Shown: in pieces, positions 10,266 to 21,940 of the stretch | How the letters are laid out: the number at the start of each line of letters is the position of its first letter | How positions within the stretch are numbered: the stretch's first letter is position 1 | Source of the DNA: Ophiura sarsii | Taxonomy: Eukaryota > Echinodermata > Ophiuroidea > Amphilepidida > Ophiuridae | Length of the DNA: 64,000 bases | Reading direction: 5' to 3' | Assembly (NCBI GenBank): GCA_035610835.1 | Contig: CM069447.1 | Coordinates: forward strand, 35,872,470-35,936,469 | Notes under the pieces: generated by a model | Database searches by the model: none | The model's input: only the letters and a program-made list of their open reading frames with translations | What the model was told of the DNA's origin: nothing | Position numbers and translations under genes: made by a program

Positions 10266-12204
10266 ATGGCAGGTGATGAAGCAGCATATGCCCATTATAA
10301 AGGCTTCCAGAAGTATTTCAATGCAGACACACAGAGGGGGAAATTGAATGTAAGTATACCCGCGACAATTTCACTCGCCCTACATGTGCGTTGTGTGATA
10401 CCAGTCATCCAAAGAGGGCTTTGGTTGTTCAAAATGAAAATTGAGATGTTAAGCCTTTTTATGCTGGTCCGACGATCGATCATCTGTTGAGTTACTGTGA
10501 CGATCGATAGCAAAAAAGAGTTGCTTCTCTGTGTGAATCCAATGATCGATCATATTTCTTGCACATTTTGAGACGGCTGAATTAGTCTCCCTTTGGCGTC
10601 GATTTTTTGTCCAATGTCTAAAGATTTATCATTGGGCCATTGCGAAAAGGCTTATTTTCATGCAACCTTGTATTTTGTTAGCTTTAAAATGACGTCAGAT
10701 ATGCCGCCCCCCTGATGGCCCCCAATTGAAGACCCTATTTACGCTACTGCACAATACACTAGTATCACAACCTCATAGAAACACATGGCCGACAGTCTGA
10801 GCCAATATGGCATACTTAGTGGCCGGGGTTGCATTCTGACGTGTCTGCTAGTTATAGACCTCTTACTTCCTTGTTTGACGCATCAAGTTACACCTCAAAA
10901 TTGACCAAGGGATCTGGATCAAATTTGCATGGACCCCTTAAATTTCACGATGCATGGAAATGGAAATGGAAATCTTAAAAAAATACTGAAGAATTGTCAT
11001 TGTCCATCCTTCGTTTACAAGTTACAATTACATCAGAAACCCCTTGACATGTTTTGGGACCCCTTAAAATTGGTGTTTGCACCTGCCTTGAAGGGTAAAG
11101 AAAAATTCAATAGGACCCTTGACATTTTTGAGCCAATGCTACCCTGCCTAGTTATGGCAAACGCTATCTATAGTTCAGTCAGTTCCAAATTGGCAAACCT
11201 GCTTACAGCAGCAAATGAATTCTGGAAAGCATGGCGTACTGTGAATTGTATGCATGGCACTTACATGCCAAGATAGCGCGCATATGCTTGACCTTATGCG
11301 TACAGAGAGATTAAAAACACATATTTCTCGCCAATTTGGAACTAATTAAATTGTATGCAGTGTCTTCATTAGCTCTTTTTGCCCTATTTTTGATTTTCAC
11401 TCTTCAAAATGTTTCTCAAAGAGTGACAAATGTTGAGAATTCCCAAAGAAGATTTCTTGATGCACCCCATCATGCTTAGCACTCCTACAGTACCAGCAGG
11501 GCTTATCACCAAAACAAACAGTGCCACACATGTGTTAAAGTAATTAACAGCTGGAGGTCGTCTGGACTTCCACCTTCTAATACATGGTAGAGATAGACAT
11601 AACTTGGTCAAATAATATATGAAAAGAAGTTGAATTCCAACTAAAACATACATACGTGTTACTCCAAAAATAAGGGTCTTTAAGAAAACAAGAAAGGACT
11701 GAATCGCAATTATTGGAGTCACATCAATTGTACTACTTGCAGAAGGATTTTCTTAAAGACCCTTGTTTTACCACATTATAAGCCTTTCATTGTACTGTAA
11801 TGTCAATGGGAACCAGTAGACACTAGTGGCTGAAATCAGTAGGTCATGTGATGAAAATGATGCATGCTGGGTGGGGTGCATCAAGAAATCCTCTTTGGGA
11901 AATACCATTGTTTTACAGCCTAAAACACTACGCCAGCACAAATTTTGGCTATCAATTTAGGTTTTTCAACCTCAATAATTTTACCCAGTGAAATTCCTGG
12001 TATGCTGAGCCCTTGCTGTTGATTGTACACAAGTAGTTAAACAGAATGCCAATTATAATCTAATGTCTTTAACGTTTGCTTGTATTTCAGTGGGTAGGTG
12101 TAACTTATGGAGCTGTATTTCTGACTGTGCTATACTTCCGTGCACGCGGCAAGAAGAAGGCTAGAATGCAGACTGCGGCAGCACTACCACCACCAGCCAA
12201 GTAG
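10266..12204 (+). CDS. ATP5MK: ATP synthase membrane subunit k (DAPIT/USMG5), two coding exons
   Basis: Coding exons are 10266-10349 (28 codons) and 12091-12204 (37 codons plus TAG). The intron is phase 0, with donor AAT|GTAAGT and acceptor TTTCAG|TGG. The 65-residue product has an N-terminal part with the family signature YKGFQKYFN followed by a polar QRGKLN turn. A single membrane helix (WVGVTYGAVFLTVLYF, about residues 29-44) comes next, then a basic RARGKKKAR stretch and a short Ala/Pro tail. Vertebrate DAPIT is about 58 residues with the same layout. From family knowledge it is a small accessory subunit in the membrane part of mitochondrial ATP synthase, placed near the dimer interface. 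The start has good context (AACCATGG) and follows a splice acceptor. Similarity was judged by eye. It is an isolated gene among repeats, with no frameshift or missing segment. Confidence 0.9.
11171..11346. mobile_element. Small MITE with AGTTCAGTCAGTTCCAAATTGGC ends
   Basis: GTCAGTTCCAAATTGGC on the left is mirrored by CTCGCCAATTTGGAACTAA on the right. The same termini flank the minisatellite at 21941-22501, so both copies belong to one family. The interior here is unique and short, without the 86-bp repeats. Confidence 0.65.
11438..11790 (+). repeat. Duplicated segment, intronic copy
   Basis: This block is repeated in the same orientation at 13931-14526. Shared landmarks are AAAGAAGATTTCTTG, AAAACAAACAGTG, GTAATTAACAGCTGGAG, the block GTCACATCAATTGTACTACT, and ATTATAAGCCTTTCATTGTA. 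One copy is in the DAPIT intron and the other is downstream of the gene. Confidence 0.8.
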
Positions 12205-12226
12205 ACAGATAGATAGATAGACACTA

Positions 12227-12500
12227 TCCCAGAATGCATTGCACATAGAGAATATTAATTTTTATCTACCGACCACCAATCCCACAAAGCAGTTGGATGT
12301 ATCAACCTGTGATATATCAGTTACCAGAATGATTGCACATAATAGAAAACATTTACCCCAAAATCCCACAATGCAGTTGTTCAAACTTGGACATTTATAC
12401 ACAATCAGATGAATCAGATGAATTGATCATGACAGTTCCCAGAATGCACCACAACATTCAGCAAGCAAGTCTACAACCAATCCCATAATGCAGTATTCTA
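12227..12500. repeat. Cluster of CCCAGAATGCA / CCCACAATGCAG words
   Basis: Six related words occur within 270 bp: CCCAGAATGCATTG, CCCACAAAGCAGTTG, CCAGAATGATTG, CCCACAATGCAGTTG, CCCAGAATGCACC and CCCATAATGCAGT. The core matches the known ZNF143/Staf site core (TCCCARMATGC). Here the words are irregularly spaced in the probable 3' UTR. Confidence 0.55.
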
Positions 12501-13298
12501 GACAATATTTAACACTTATATGATTTTGCACACTGCCAAGTTATTGGATGTTGATGATGAACTAACTGTAAATGATTGATGTACCTTGCTTATAGTCGCT
12601 GTCATGTGATCCCTTAAACAAAATTTAAAATAACCAAGAATGCGCTACGCCAACCCAGAAGTGATGATTAATGTGTAACATTCATTCTAAGCACGCACTG
12701 ACCTGCATGCTGCGTACACATGCAAGATTGGTGGCATTTTGTCCTAAGCATTACGACAGTGACTAAAAGGTACAATTCCGTCTCTGGCTTCATGGATAGT
12801 AATTATTTATAATATAGTGTGTGATTTTGAAGTTTAAACATGTACGGCAATACAATATCACTATTTGCATCATTTTCTTATGAGCAGGGCTTCAAATGAA
12901 AGAGAGGTTCAGGGGATAAATGCCCTCAGATTTCTAATGAAGTTTTACAACAAATAGTTACCGATCAAATCATCAGCTTGATATCCTGCGTTTGTAAGAA
13001 GCCCTTACAGATGATGATGCTACTACTAAAAAATTCAGAAACTGATCCTGTTAATTGTATTATTCTCATATCCTACATTATTTATGACCTGTCTTTTAGA
13101 ATTTGATGTTCACCTCATGAAGTGCGTGCAGTGAAATTACCATCATAGAAGTGTACTTTAGTTCCCAGTTGTGCAACAATTACCCACTCAATTGAATGGT
13201 AGAATAAAGTGTGTAATCATAACAATCTGATGCATTTTTAATTCTGTCAAATACTTGATGCTAGACCTAAAGTTCAGTATTTCCAAATCACCCTATAT

Positions 13299-13481
13299 GG
13301 CGCTTACATGGATGGTCATTAGTTTGAATCATCCTCCGCGACCTATGCAAAAGCATGGAGTACAATAACAATCACCTGATAAACTATATTGATTGATTGA
13401 AGTGATTGGTATTGTACTCTGTACATTTGCATGGAGGTCGTGGAGGATGATTTGAAATTATGACTATCCCTGCAAGTGCCC
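13299..13481. repeat. Inverted repeat with arms of about 78 bp in or after the DAPIT 3' UTR
   Basis: Arms 13299-13376 and 13403-13481 pair imperfectly. Matching blocks are AATCATCCTCC with GGAGGATGATT, GAGTACAATA with TATTGTACTC, and TGCAAA with TTTGCA. With a 26-bp spacer it would form a long hairpin if transcribed. It is probably a MITE. Confidence 0.75.
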
Positions 13482-13930
13482 TATAGAATTTACAAACCTT
13501 ATTCTGTCGCAGCAAGTCTTGATTGGTTACACTATGAAGTGGCTGATGCTAATGTGCATAATTATTAGCAGAAATATTCAGAATTACGGTTATTAGGCAG
13601 TTTTAGCCACATTGTTTTCCATTTCAATCAAAAGTTATCCCAAACTGGGCTTGTTATTCACTATATACTATAGTTTGGGCTACCTATTCAAGTGCTGGCA
13701 TTTCTGGTCAGGTTAATTAATACAAGTTGCCACTTTGATATTACCTGAATTGCGTGTTCTTGTTGCGACAACTTCTGCTGAGATCTTTAGAAGAAGGTTG
13801 TGTGAATGAAAATAAATAATTTAAATTGAAGTTGTAATGTTGATGCAATAAATCCTTTGAAGTTCAAGATATGAAAAATATTTGTACCGTACTGTTTAAT
13901 TTGTAAAATGTATACACCTAACACAAACAC

Positions 13931-14526
13931 AAAGAAGATTTCTTGTGTAGTCCAGCATGCTTAGCACCATTACGGTACCAACAGGAATCGTCCCCAAAAC
14001 AAACAGTGACAAACATGTCGAGGGCTCAAAACAACAAGGCCTCATCTCCATTTTTTCAAAAATAAGATTTTGGTCTCAACATTTTCAAACAGAAATTCTC
14101 TTTCTATTACACACAGCCTTATTTCCATAACACCACCTTTTTCGAAGTGATAGCCAGTATCACAAAAAGGCCTCATCTCCATCTCCCAATGTGTTTAAAA
14201 ATCTTCAATAGCCCTTTTCTCAAAATGGTCAAAATGGAGATAAGACCTTGTGTTTTTGAGCCTTCTAATGTATGTGTTCAAGTAATTAACAGCTGGAGAA
14301 CGTCTGACTTCCACCATGCTTCCACCTTCATAATACATGGTACAGATAGGCATCTTGGCCACAGAAGTTGAATCTCAACAAAAATGTGTTAATCAAAAAA
14401 TAAAGGGTCTTTATGAAAAGCAAGAGAGGACTGAATTGAAGTCACATCAATTGTACTACTTGCAGCAGGATTTTTTTAAAGACCCTCGTCCCTCGTTTAA
14501 CAAATTATAAGCCTTTCATTGTAAAC
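13931..14526 (+). repeat. Duplicated segment, downstream copy
   Basis: This is the second copy of the intronic block at 11438-11790, in the same orientation. It is interrupted by a 240-bp MITE (14023-14262), which explains its greater length. Confidence 0.8.
14023..14262. mobile_element. 240-bp MITE with GGCTCAAAA termini
   Basis: The ends are GGCTCAAAACAACAAGGCCT and its near reverse complement, finishing in TTTTTGAGCC. CCTCATCTCCAT words occur inside both arms and at 14170. The paralogous segment at 11438-11790 lacks this block and so gives an approximate empty site. Confidence 0.8.
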
Positions 14527-14529
14527 AAA

Positions 14530-16110
14530 TCTTTGACACAAACAGTTCCTGACCAGGACCAGGTTCTTATATAATATGTCAGCTAATTCAAAATCAATAA
14601 TCAGAAGGAAATACCTTAAGACTTGCAGTGAGCCTATCCCATACTTTGATACCTCATCAATCATAAAAGTTATGAAGAATAAAGTGAACATACCCAAAAT
14701 TGTAGCGATGCATCTTGGATGTTTGGTTCTGATTATTGATTTTGAATTAAGTTAACAAAAAAAAATCAGAAACTTTTTTGTGTTTAGGTATATATTGACT
14801 TAAAGGCGATCTTTTTCATGGAACACCTCTCTCCATCCGTGTTTTTTTCCCTAGAAATGCATTTTTAACCATGAAACTAAAATATCTTCAAAGTTTAGAG
14901 CAATACGTTTCCTAATTACTTCAAAATTAACTACATTAGTTGTCCTGGTAGGCTGGTACCGTTGCCTGGTACCAGGACACTTTATTTTCTGAGTGTTTTT
15001 CCATTTGTAAACAGAATTCGAGGGTTTTGAACATGTTGACACTGTTAACGCCGTTTACAGTGTTTCCGGTTACGACCGCAACTGTACACAAGTGAATACA
15101 CCCCTATGGAATGCTTTATGGTGAAAATCAAAACGAATATGTTGAAAAATGGAAGCAAATTGGAATTGATTTAGTAAGTTCTGTTATGGTTTTTTTTGCA
15201 GAAAATACATTCAAAGTAGATTTATGAGTCCTGGAAAGTCTTTCCTTATAGTCAGACTTACATATAAGAGAGAGAAAAATATGTGTTAAAATTTGAAAAA
15301 GATCACATATTGCTTTAGCAACCTTTTTGAAAGAATGGGCCAGATATAAGGAGTTAAAAAATAGACTGGGCCGCACCTAACCAAAATTTCTAGCAATGAC
15401 CTGCTGTTGATTTCAATTTTCAAACCTTTGATTCCGATGACTTTCAAGCAAAAGGTTTGTGCTTTAACAAAAACGTAATCTCAATACAGTACATATATTA
15501 TGACAATACATATGTATGGGGAAAATTAGACCTACGCACGTTGAGGAACATCGTGCCGATAAGTGCTAAGCAGCTAGCTCGTTTGTTTGTGATGATGTAA
15601 AATAGATTGATTTTTTTCTTGAGACATCTCGCGGGCCACAAGATAACAATGGTGGGCCGTAGGTAAAACAGTTATTATTCAACAGTTACACCAATTGTCG
15701 GCCTGATCATGATTATCAGGTCGTGGTCACCTAGCATATAACTCGGGTACCAAACATTTGAACAAAATTGGTTTGTGCCCACCCCTGATTTATTGGCTGT
15801 ACAGGGTGTCCCAAAAAAATCTTCTACACATCATACCAAACTGTTTCAATTTATAGTGAACAGTAAAATTACAAAGCGATCCCAAAAGAATTCCAGTTTA
15901 CTACAACTTTTATTTAACTACCTTGATGTGTAAACAAACTCGGTAAATTAACAAATGCATGAGGTGTCATAGTATGCGAAAACAACTTGAACTGAATAAT
16001 TTGTGATGATATTTTCAGACTAGCAATTAATTTTTTTTAAAGCCGTTGCTTGAAATTTGGTCAAACATAATCTTCCTCATCACCACTAGGCAAGTAACTA
16101 GGGAGGGTGG
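14530..16110. other. Stretch without a recognised gene; one mariner-like terminus
   Basis: The DNA is AT-rich with short ORFs only. At 15800 the word TACAGGGTGTCCCAAAAAAA resembles the end of mariner-type elements, but no matching second end was found. A decayed relative of the 8871 foldback lies near 14870-14940. Confidence 0.4.
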
Positions 16111-16656
16111 GTGGGGGGGGGGGGGGGGAGGGGCTACCCCAAATTGAATTGTTACCTTTGCCTTGGAGTCGGGGTTAGGTCAATGAAACGTAAAATTGAG
16201 TATCGTGTCCTTAGTCGTCTGACACCTCATAAGAAAAAACGTATTGCGCCCTCATATGTTGTCGTGAAATTCAGACTCTCACTAGAGGGCGTACATGAAC
16301 TCTAGACGATGGCGCAGACGACGGTGGACACCATTGGTCAATTCCCATTTAGTTTCAACGTAGAAATGGATTTTGATTATATGATTCCAGAAAAATCATC
16401 ACTTGTTGGAACCAACTCTAGTATCATTTATTTAAATTGTGTCCGTCATTGAACCGTTCGTCGCACTCGGTTGATAACGTAACCTCGTACGCATTATGAC
16501 CTTGAATATTGGTGAACGAGCAAATGTTATAGGGTTTAGGGTTAGAATTAGGGGATAAAAAAGCGAGGGACCCATGCAGAAAAAAACCAAAGAACCTTTT
16601 AGGTTCCTCAAAACCCTTACCGCATTCCAAGGGTCGTTATTCCCCTAGAACCTTCA

Positions 16657-16913
16657 CAGGGCCGTCAGAAGGGGGGTGCGTTGGGTGCACCCCCCCCCCC
16701 CCCCCCTTTTTTTTTTCTTCTTCTTCTTTTTTTTTTTTTTTTAAGGTAAAAATTGCGTTTTTCTTAGTTTCAATTTCAATGATAGTAAAACTACTCATAC
16801 AACATTGACTACAGTGACACCTAGCTACGCCACTGCTTCCGGTAAAAGATCGTGAAAACGCCCCCCCCCCCCCCCCCCCCCCCCCCCTTGGGCAAAAGTT
16901 GCTGACGGCCCTG
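16657..16913. mobile_element. hAT-like MITE with CAGGGCCGTCAG termini
   Basis: CAGGGCCGTCAG at 16657 is mirrored exactly by CTGACGGCCCTG ending at 16913. The interior is mostly runs of C, T and CTT, plus GCTACGCCACTG, a second element end. No 8-bp target duplication could be matched. The word AGAACCTTTTAGGTTC flanks it at about 16590 and 16951. Confidence 0.65.
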
Positions 16914-17672
16914 CTTATACCTTTGAAGGTTCCACATACATGCCAGTTCAAGAACCTTTTAGGTTCTACTTAGAACCCATTTTTTCTAAAAGTGCAGTCA
17001 ATGATTGCCGCGTCTAGTTCAGCCCTTTTATGGCAAAAGGATGTATCTTATGTGTACTTTCCTAATGATATACTTCCTTTTAACATGGATTGTGTTAAAT
17101 TGGTTCAATAATCCTCACTTAGGAAAAGGTTGCAACTTGTAAAGACAATAAATAAAGTAATATACTGCCTTTTACCACTACATGATTTATGGAGAAAAAA
17201 GCTAACTTTGATCATGTTAAAAGGAAGTATACTGTTAGGACACTACATATAAGATACATTCTTTTGCCATAAAAGGGCTGAGTATGACACATCATCACCA
17301 ACATAGTCAATTCCCAGCATGCACCGCCCCTAAATAAACCCAACCCCAACAACAACAATAAACAAACCAAATAAACAAACACATAACCAGTTTGAAGATC
17401 CCATGGAAAGTATAAAGGAGTGATTATATAATTTTGGGTCATATTCGTTATTCCTAAAGGATCTTTAGTCCGAAGGTCTTTATTAATTCCGAATTAAAAG
17501 GGTCATATTCCGAACATTATATAAGAGTCATTAACCCTAACCCTAAACCCTTAATATTGCATTTTCGGAACGACCCATTTTGTATTTTTCGGAATAACTA
17601 CCCATAATATACAGCTAGTTATTTCGGAATAATAACGACCCTGCGGAACTATATAAACGGACCCCTCATTCG

Positions 17673-17744
17673 TCGCTGTTCTGACATACCGGCACATCTC
17701 TTTACTTATTTCTGTTGTGATGTGCCGGTATGTCAGAACAGCGA
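17673..17744. repeat. Perfect 26-bp inverted repeat ending at the assembly gap
   Basis: Arms 17673-17698 and 17719-17744 are exact reverse complements with a 20-bp loop. The right arm ends on the first N. This may be a real hairpin or an assembly artefact. Confidence 0.9.
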
Positions 17745-17844
17745 NNNNNNNNNNNNNNNNNNNNNNNNNNNNNNNNNNNNNNNNNNNNNNNNNNNNNNNN
17801 NNNNNNNNNNNNNNNNNNNNNNNNNNNNNNNNNNNNNNNNNNNN
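17745..17844. other. Assembly gap (100 N)
   Basis: Exactly 100 unknown bases, probably a gap of arbitrary size. Reading frames across it are meaningless. Confidence 0.99.
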
Positions 17845-18536
17845 CATTAGTTAAAGGCAGATATATTCTGTAGTGTGGTGAGCAGGGCCAGATGAAATGC
17901 AAATTTTCCGGAAACCTAACTTAAGTCCCTTCATGGAGAAAATTTCGATTCAGATTCAGATTCTTATGTGTCCTATTTCTTTATTTTTATACCTAAAATA
18001 CCCCACCAAAGCCCCAAATTTCCCTTCAAAGTCAAAATTTTCCCGGAATTAGGTTCCTAAGCTCCCCATGTTTTCTGGCACTGGTGGTGAGGTGGCAAAA
18101 ATACAGAAAATGTAATCTACTTTGTTACACAGAGTAAGCCTACATCATGTAGTTTAAATTCAAATGAGATTTAAACCTGGAAGCTTCAGATCCACATAGT
18201 AGAACAGGAGTTTAATGGTGGGGAAAGGGGCTCACCTGTTGGTAACAAATTTAAGTACAATGCAAACATTAGGATTGCATACAAAGATTTAAAAAAGATT
18301 TTCCCTACGGTGTTGAATGTGGATCTGGACCACTCAGGAATTCGTCCATTATAGAAAAGAAAGGCCATGATATGGTCGCCACTGCTCCTGACCCACTTGG
18401 AGGCGTTGTGAGTTGACGCTGTCTGTGGCGTCCATATGTTGACCGCAGATTCGTCCATTTCTTCTCTACTGTGAGAAAATCTGAAAAATATTCAGGAAAG
18501 AGCATATATTATTGGAGACATTTGGCAGTTAACTTT

Positions 18537-19006
18537 GGGCGTGTTCATACTGTGCGAATGTGGACTCATACCTAGGTGCGCGTCTATGCATAACATTGAT
18601 GTTGCGTTCTCATTGTGCGATAAAATACATCAAAATACCGATGTGGCAGGTATCGAGTCCACATACCCGGATGTTAAGTTTACAAGTTAAGCGAGTGCGC
18701 CGTGCGTACTGATTGCGTACATTACCACGCGTGCATTGTTCGATACCAGGACGTGGACTCGATGCTACATCGAGTCTACTTCCAAGCCTAGTGGGAACGC
18801 GCAATAAGGGGTTTCGACCCTACATCCAAGGTCGAATCCTACTCGAAGAGGTAGTCTCGCACCTAGGACGTGGTATCAAAATAAGTGGACTCGATACCAC
18901 ATCGGTATTTTGATGTATTTTATCGTACAATGAAAACGCAACATCACTGTTATGCATGTAGACTCGTACAGGTACGAGTCCACATTCGCACAGTGAGAAC
19001 ACGCCC
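18537..19006. mobile_element. 470-bp TIR element with GGGCGTGTTC termini
   Basis: The ends GGGCGTGTTCATACTGTGCG and GCACAGTGAGAACACGCCC are inverted, and similarity continues inward through GTGGACTC and the TAAAATACATCAAAATACCG block (about 18620 and 18910). Two short overlapping ORFs read through the arms. No transposase or clear target duplication was found. Confidence 0.8.
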
Positions 19007-19018
19007 TTACTTAACATG

Positions 19019-19163
19019 TTAACCCTAACTTGAGATCACCACACGGCAACAGATTTCTTTTCCGACACTCAAACAATTCACCAGAAAGGTCACCCGACCC
19101 GACCCCCCCCCCCCCCCCCCCCCCCCGCACAGTTGCCGTGTGGTGTAGTAGAGTTAGGGTTAA
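19019..19163. mobile_element. 145-bp MITE with TTAACCCTAAC termini
   Basis: TTAACCCTAAC and CACCACACGGCAAC on the left are mirrored by GTTGCCGTGTGGTG and GTTAGGGTTAA on the right. The loop carries a C tract of about 22. The TTAACCCTAAC end looks telomeric but is only a terminus. Confidence 0.75.
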
Positions 19164-19409
19164 TGAACTCAGACTGTATTACCAGAGAGATTACATTAAT
19201 GAATACAGGGTGAATCAAAGATTGTGCATGGATTGGAACGGATCTTTGTCCTTGATATGTGCATTGAACTATGCATTGTAATCGGCTTGTATTATATTAA
19301 TGAACTCAGACTGTATTACATTAATGAATACAGGGTGAATCAAATATTGTGCATGGATTGAAACGAATCTTTGACCTTGATGTGTGCATTGAACTATGCA
19401 TTGTAAAAG
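19164..19409 (+). repeat. Two-copy tandem repeat of about 115 bp
   Basis: The unit runs from TGAACTCAGACTGTATTA to GAACTATGCATTGTA and occurs twice, with the second copy starting near 19301. The copies differ by small indels and a few substitutions. Confidence 0.8.
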
Positions 19410-20912
19410 CATTTTAATACATTTTAAGCTAACTTAAATGATACCTGTAATGTTATATTACACATTTATATTAACACAATAGACAATGCAATTTGACACA
19501 ACGGGGTGGGCCTTGATCTGACTTGGGGGGGGGGGGGGGGTAGACTGAATCCATCAGTCTCCTAACATGGCGCACGGACGCGAAGCTGTGCTGTGTTGAA
19601 GACTGAAGAACAAGCAGCTCAAACGGTGCCGGGGTTCTTGCGGTTCTGCGCGATATGCGTCTGTTCGAACATCCGCGGCCATTGTGTTATCGCGCGCGTT
19701 TAATTTCAAGATGCGCTACATACACACGCACAGCCGCCGCTGGTCTTGCTTGGCGTGCGGGAATCACTCAATTAACATGTGTTTGTTGCAGGCTTGGTTT
19801 GTTGTCATTATAAAATGACAGTGTTGTGTGTGAAGTTGATCAAATACGAACGAACGTTCTCATTCATCAAGGGCAAAACATTCTATACATTATTCAATCG
19901 GAATTGACTTATTTTGTCCACTTTCGGAACTTTATTGGTGTGTTATTGAGCAGGTTTGTCATTGGTATTAAATCTGATTTATAGAAGCATGCATGACCGG
20001 GCCGCGATGGAAAATGTTTCGTATAGGGACAATTCATTAGGCCAAATAAAAAATAACATGTTTCACGTCCCTTACTGCTTCCCTTTTTTGAAGATTTTTG
20101 CCATTTTATTTTTATTTTGCATACTTTCAGTAAACCTATCCTAAAATCCTAGGCTTAAGGCCAAGTAAAAAAATAAATCAGTTTCTCGTCCCTCCCGCAC
20201 CATTTTTCAGGAATTCTATGATTTTTTTGATTTTTTCCATAACTTTTTTTTAAAACCATTTAAGGCTGACATCTTCGTAATATATTTACTTTAGTCCTAT
20301 GAGCATTTTAAAGTAGGTTTGATGTTAACCAACCCCCCAGAACCATGAAATAAAACGAGCCTCATTCCCTCATGCTCTTCAAGTTTCGCACCAATTATGC
20401 AATACCACGCTGGTGGTACTGGGGATTTTGCATTGTTTACTAAAAACAATTTAAAAAAAGTGCCCCTCATCCTCCCTTTTTTTCAAAAGTTAGGACGAGA
20501 AACTAGTTTTATTTTTATTTGGCCTAATATAGCTTTGCAATTTTTCAGAAGCATTTGTGGAGAGTTTTGTTCTCCCTCCAGTGCGGTATCCTGTAAGTGC
20601 AAGAATCCCTTTTTTCTTCAACATCTTGTCACCAGTACTGCTTGTCACAAATCATGTGTCCCAGGCTCCAGCCTAGAGTCAAGGACAATCGTGAAACAAG
20701 TTGGCACTCATGTCTTGGGTCAAATATTGAGTCTCAGAATCCATGGTCAGAATGTCAGTTCAATTCCAAAACAAGACAAATTGAGTTATTCATAGAAAAT
20801 TAATAAAGATATTATTAATTCTGCTCAATCAACGCTGCGCAATGACGTCAGAGAGTTTAGTATAGATTGACGCAGCATTTCAGCGGTGCCAGAAGTTATC
20901 TTATTACTATTA
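19410..20912. other. Stretch without a recognised gene
   Basis: A moderately CpG-rich part lies at 19560-19760, and the rest is AT-rich. ORFs at 20397-20803 are short, overlap in two frames and show no family. A promoter in the CpG-rich part is possible but unsupported. Confidence 0.4.
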
Positions 20913-21441
20913 TGCACTTATCAATTGCATCCCCGCCCGGGGATAGCGGGGATTAGTCGGACGTACAAATTGCCCGATGTGATGTCCCCGGGTACAGTCG
21001 TGTACGGTTCCCGCAGGACGGGGAACCATTTTGTGTACGTCCCCGCTAACAGTCCCGGCCCCCATAGCAGGGACAAAGTATACTGCGCCGTATAGTCCCA
21101 GCCCTCCCCCATAGCCGGGACAAAGTGTACACTCGGCTACTGTCCCTGTGTATACATTTTGTGTACCCTTATTAGCATACGTCCACTATGTATGTGTACA
21201 CCCCGCTATGCCGGGATATCATTTGTATACCCTAGCGTACGCCCCCGCTACATTGCCCGGCCAGCCCGGCCAGCCCGCCTTATTTGTTCAGTGATGTGCG
21301 TCCCCGCTACATGCCCTGGCTAGCGGGGACAACCTTTTGTATGTCCCCGGTACACGCCCCCCGCATAGCGGGCAAACGTTTTTTGTATGTTTGCGTACGG
21401 TCCCCCGCAGGGTGGCGCCATGGATGCAATTGATAAGTGCA
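20913..21441. mobile_element. PIF/Harbinger-type MITE, 20-bp perfect TIR, TTA duplication
   Basis: TGCACTTATCAATTGCATCC at 20913 is repeated exactly inverted at 21422-21441. TTA lies on both sides (20910-20912 and 21442-21444), the 3-bp TWA duplication expected of Harbinger elements. The GC-rich interior is a degenerate array of CCCCGCTA/TAGCGGGGAC words with TTTTGTACGTCC. It has no transposase. Confidence 0.85.
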
Positions 21442-21530
21442 TTAGTGTGCAAAAGGTACATGTTTCATGGACTATCAGAGTGAGATCATGAGATGCTCTG
21501 CATGCACTGTTCAAAAGATGTCATGAACAC

Positions 21531-21922
21531 TATACTCTATTTGGCTTCCTCTGGACAGCGACGTAACTTACAGATGCAGCTTTTACGCACGCGCATGTAT
21601 CTTCCGTATACTAAGTACTTCGAGAAGGTGCGCGTGTAGTGCTGCAATTAGTAGAATACGCAGTTACATCACTGTCTTGTGATGGCCAAATAGACTATGT
21701 AGAGTGAGATGCATAGATAAAACATCAACACAATTTTAGGGACCTCTCTATAGAGCCTAGGCCTAGTAGGCCTACAGCAAACCCATTCGTTGGTGCTACT
21801 CAGACGTTGGTGCATACACACGAGCGTTGAAAGACAAATGATGCATACGCATGAGTGCGTAAATGCTGCGCCTGTTAAGTTACGTCACTGTCAAGAGGAA
21901 GCCAAATAGCCATAGAGTATAA
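21531..21922. mobile_element. MITE with TTTGGCTTCCTCTGGACAG arms
   Basis: CTATTTGGCTTCCTCT and GACGTAACTTA on the left are mirrored by TAAGTTACGTCACTGTC and AGAGGAAGCCAAATAG on the right. An additional internal partial copy lies at about 21663-21695. Confidence 0.75.
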
Positions 21923-21940
21923 TAACCTTGACTTGTTGTA

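Larger units (their letters stand above)
10350..12090 (+). other. DAPIT intron between the coding exons
   Basis: The intron begins GTAAGTATAC and ends TGTATTTCAG. It contains ORFs without a recognised family (10929-11276 and 11384-11722), a small MITE (11171-11346) and a segment duplicated downstream of the gene (11438-11790). Confidence 0.75.
12205..13885 (+). other. Probable DAPIT 3' UTR and end of transcript
   Basis: No other gene is seen between the stop codon and about 13.9 kb. Candidate AATAAA poly(A) signals are at 13203-13208, 13811-13816 and 13847-13852. The length of the UTR is inferred and any of these signals could be used. A long hairpin (13299-13481) and a cluster of CCCAGAATGCA-like words (12227-12500) lie inside. 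Confidence 0.4.

Noticed and set aside
15800..15820. Complete mariner element starting at TACAGGGTGTCCC
   Set aside because: Only one end could be found. No inverted partner or transposase is visible downstream to about 17 kb.
16637..16951. 104-codon minus-strand ORF
   Set aside because: It is produced by poly-C, CTT and poly-T tracts of a hAT-like MITE.
17530..17560. Telomere-like TTAACCCTAACCCTAAACCC
   Set aside because: Only about three units, in AT-rich repeat sequence with many TTCGGAA words. Similar TTAACCCTAAC words at 19019 and 19153 are MITE ends. There is no telomeric array.
17551..17902. ORFs crossing the N block
   Set aside because: They depend on unknown bases in the assembly gap.
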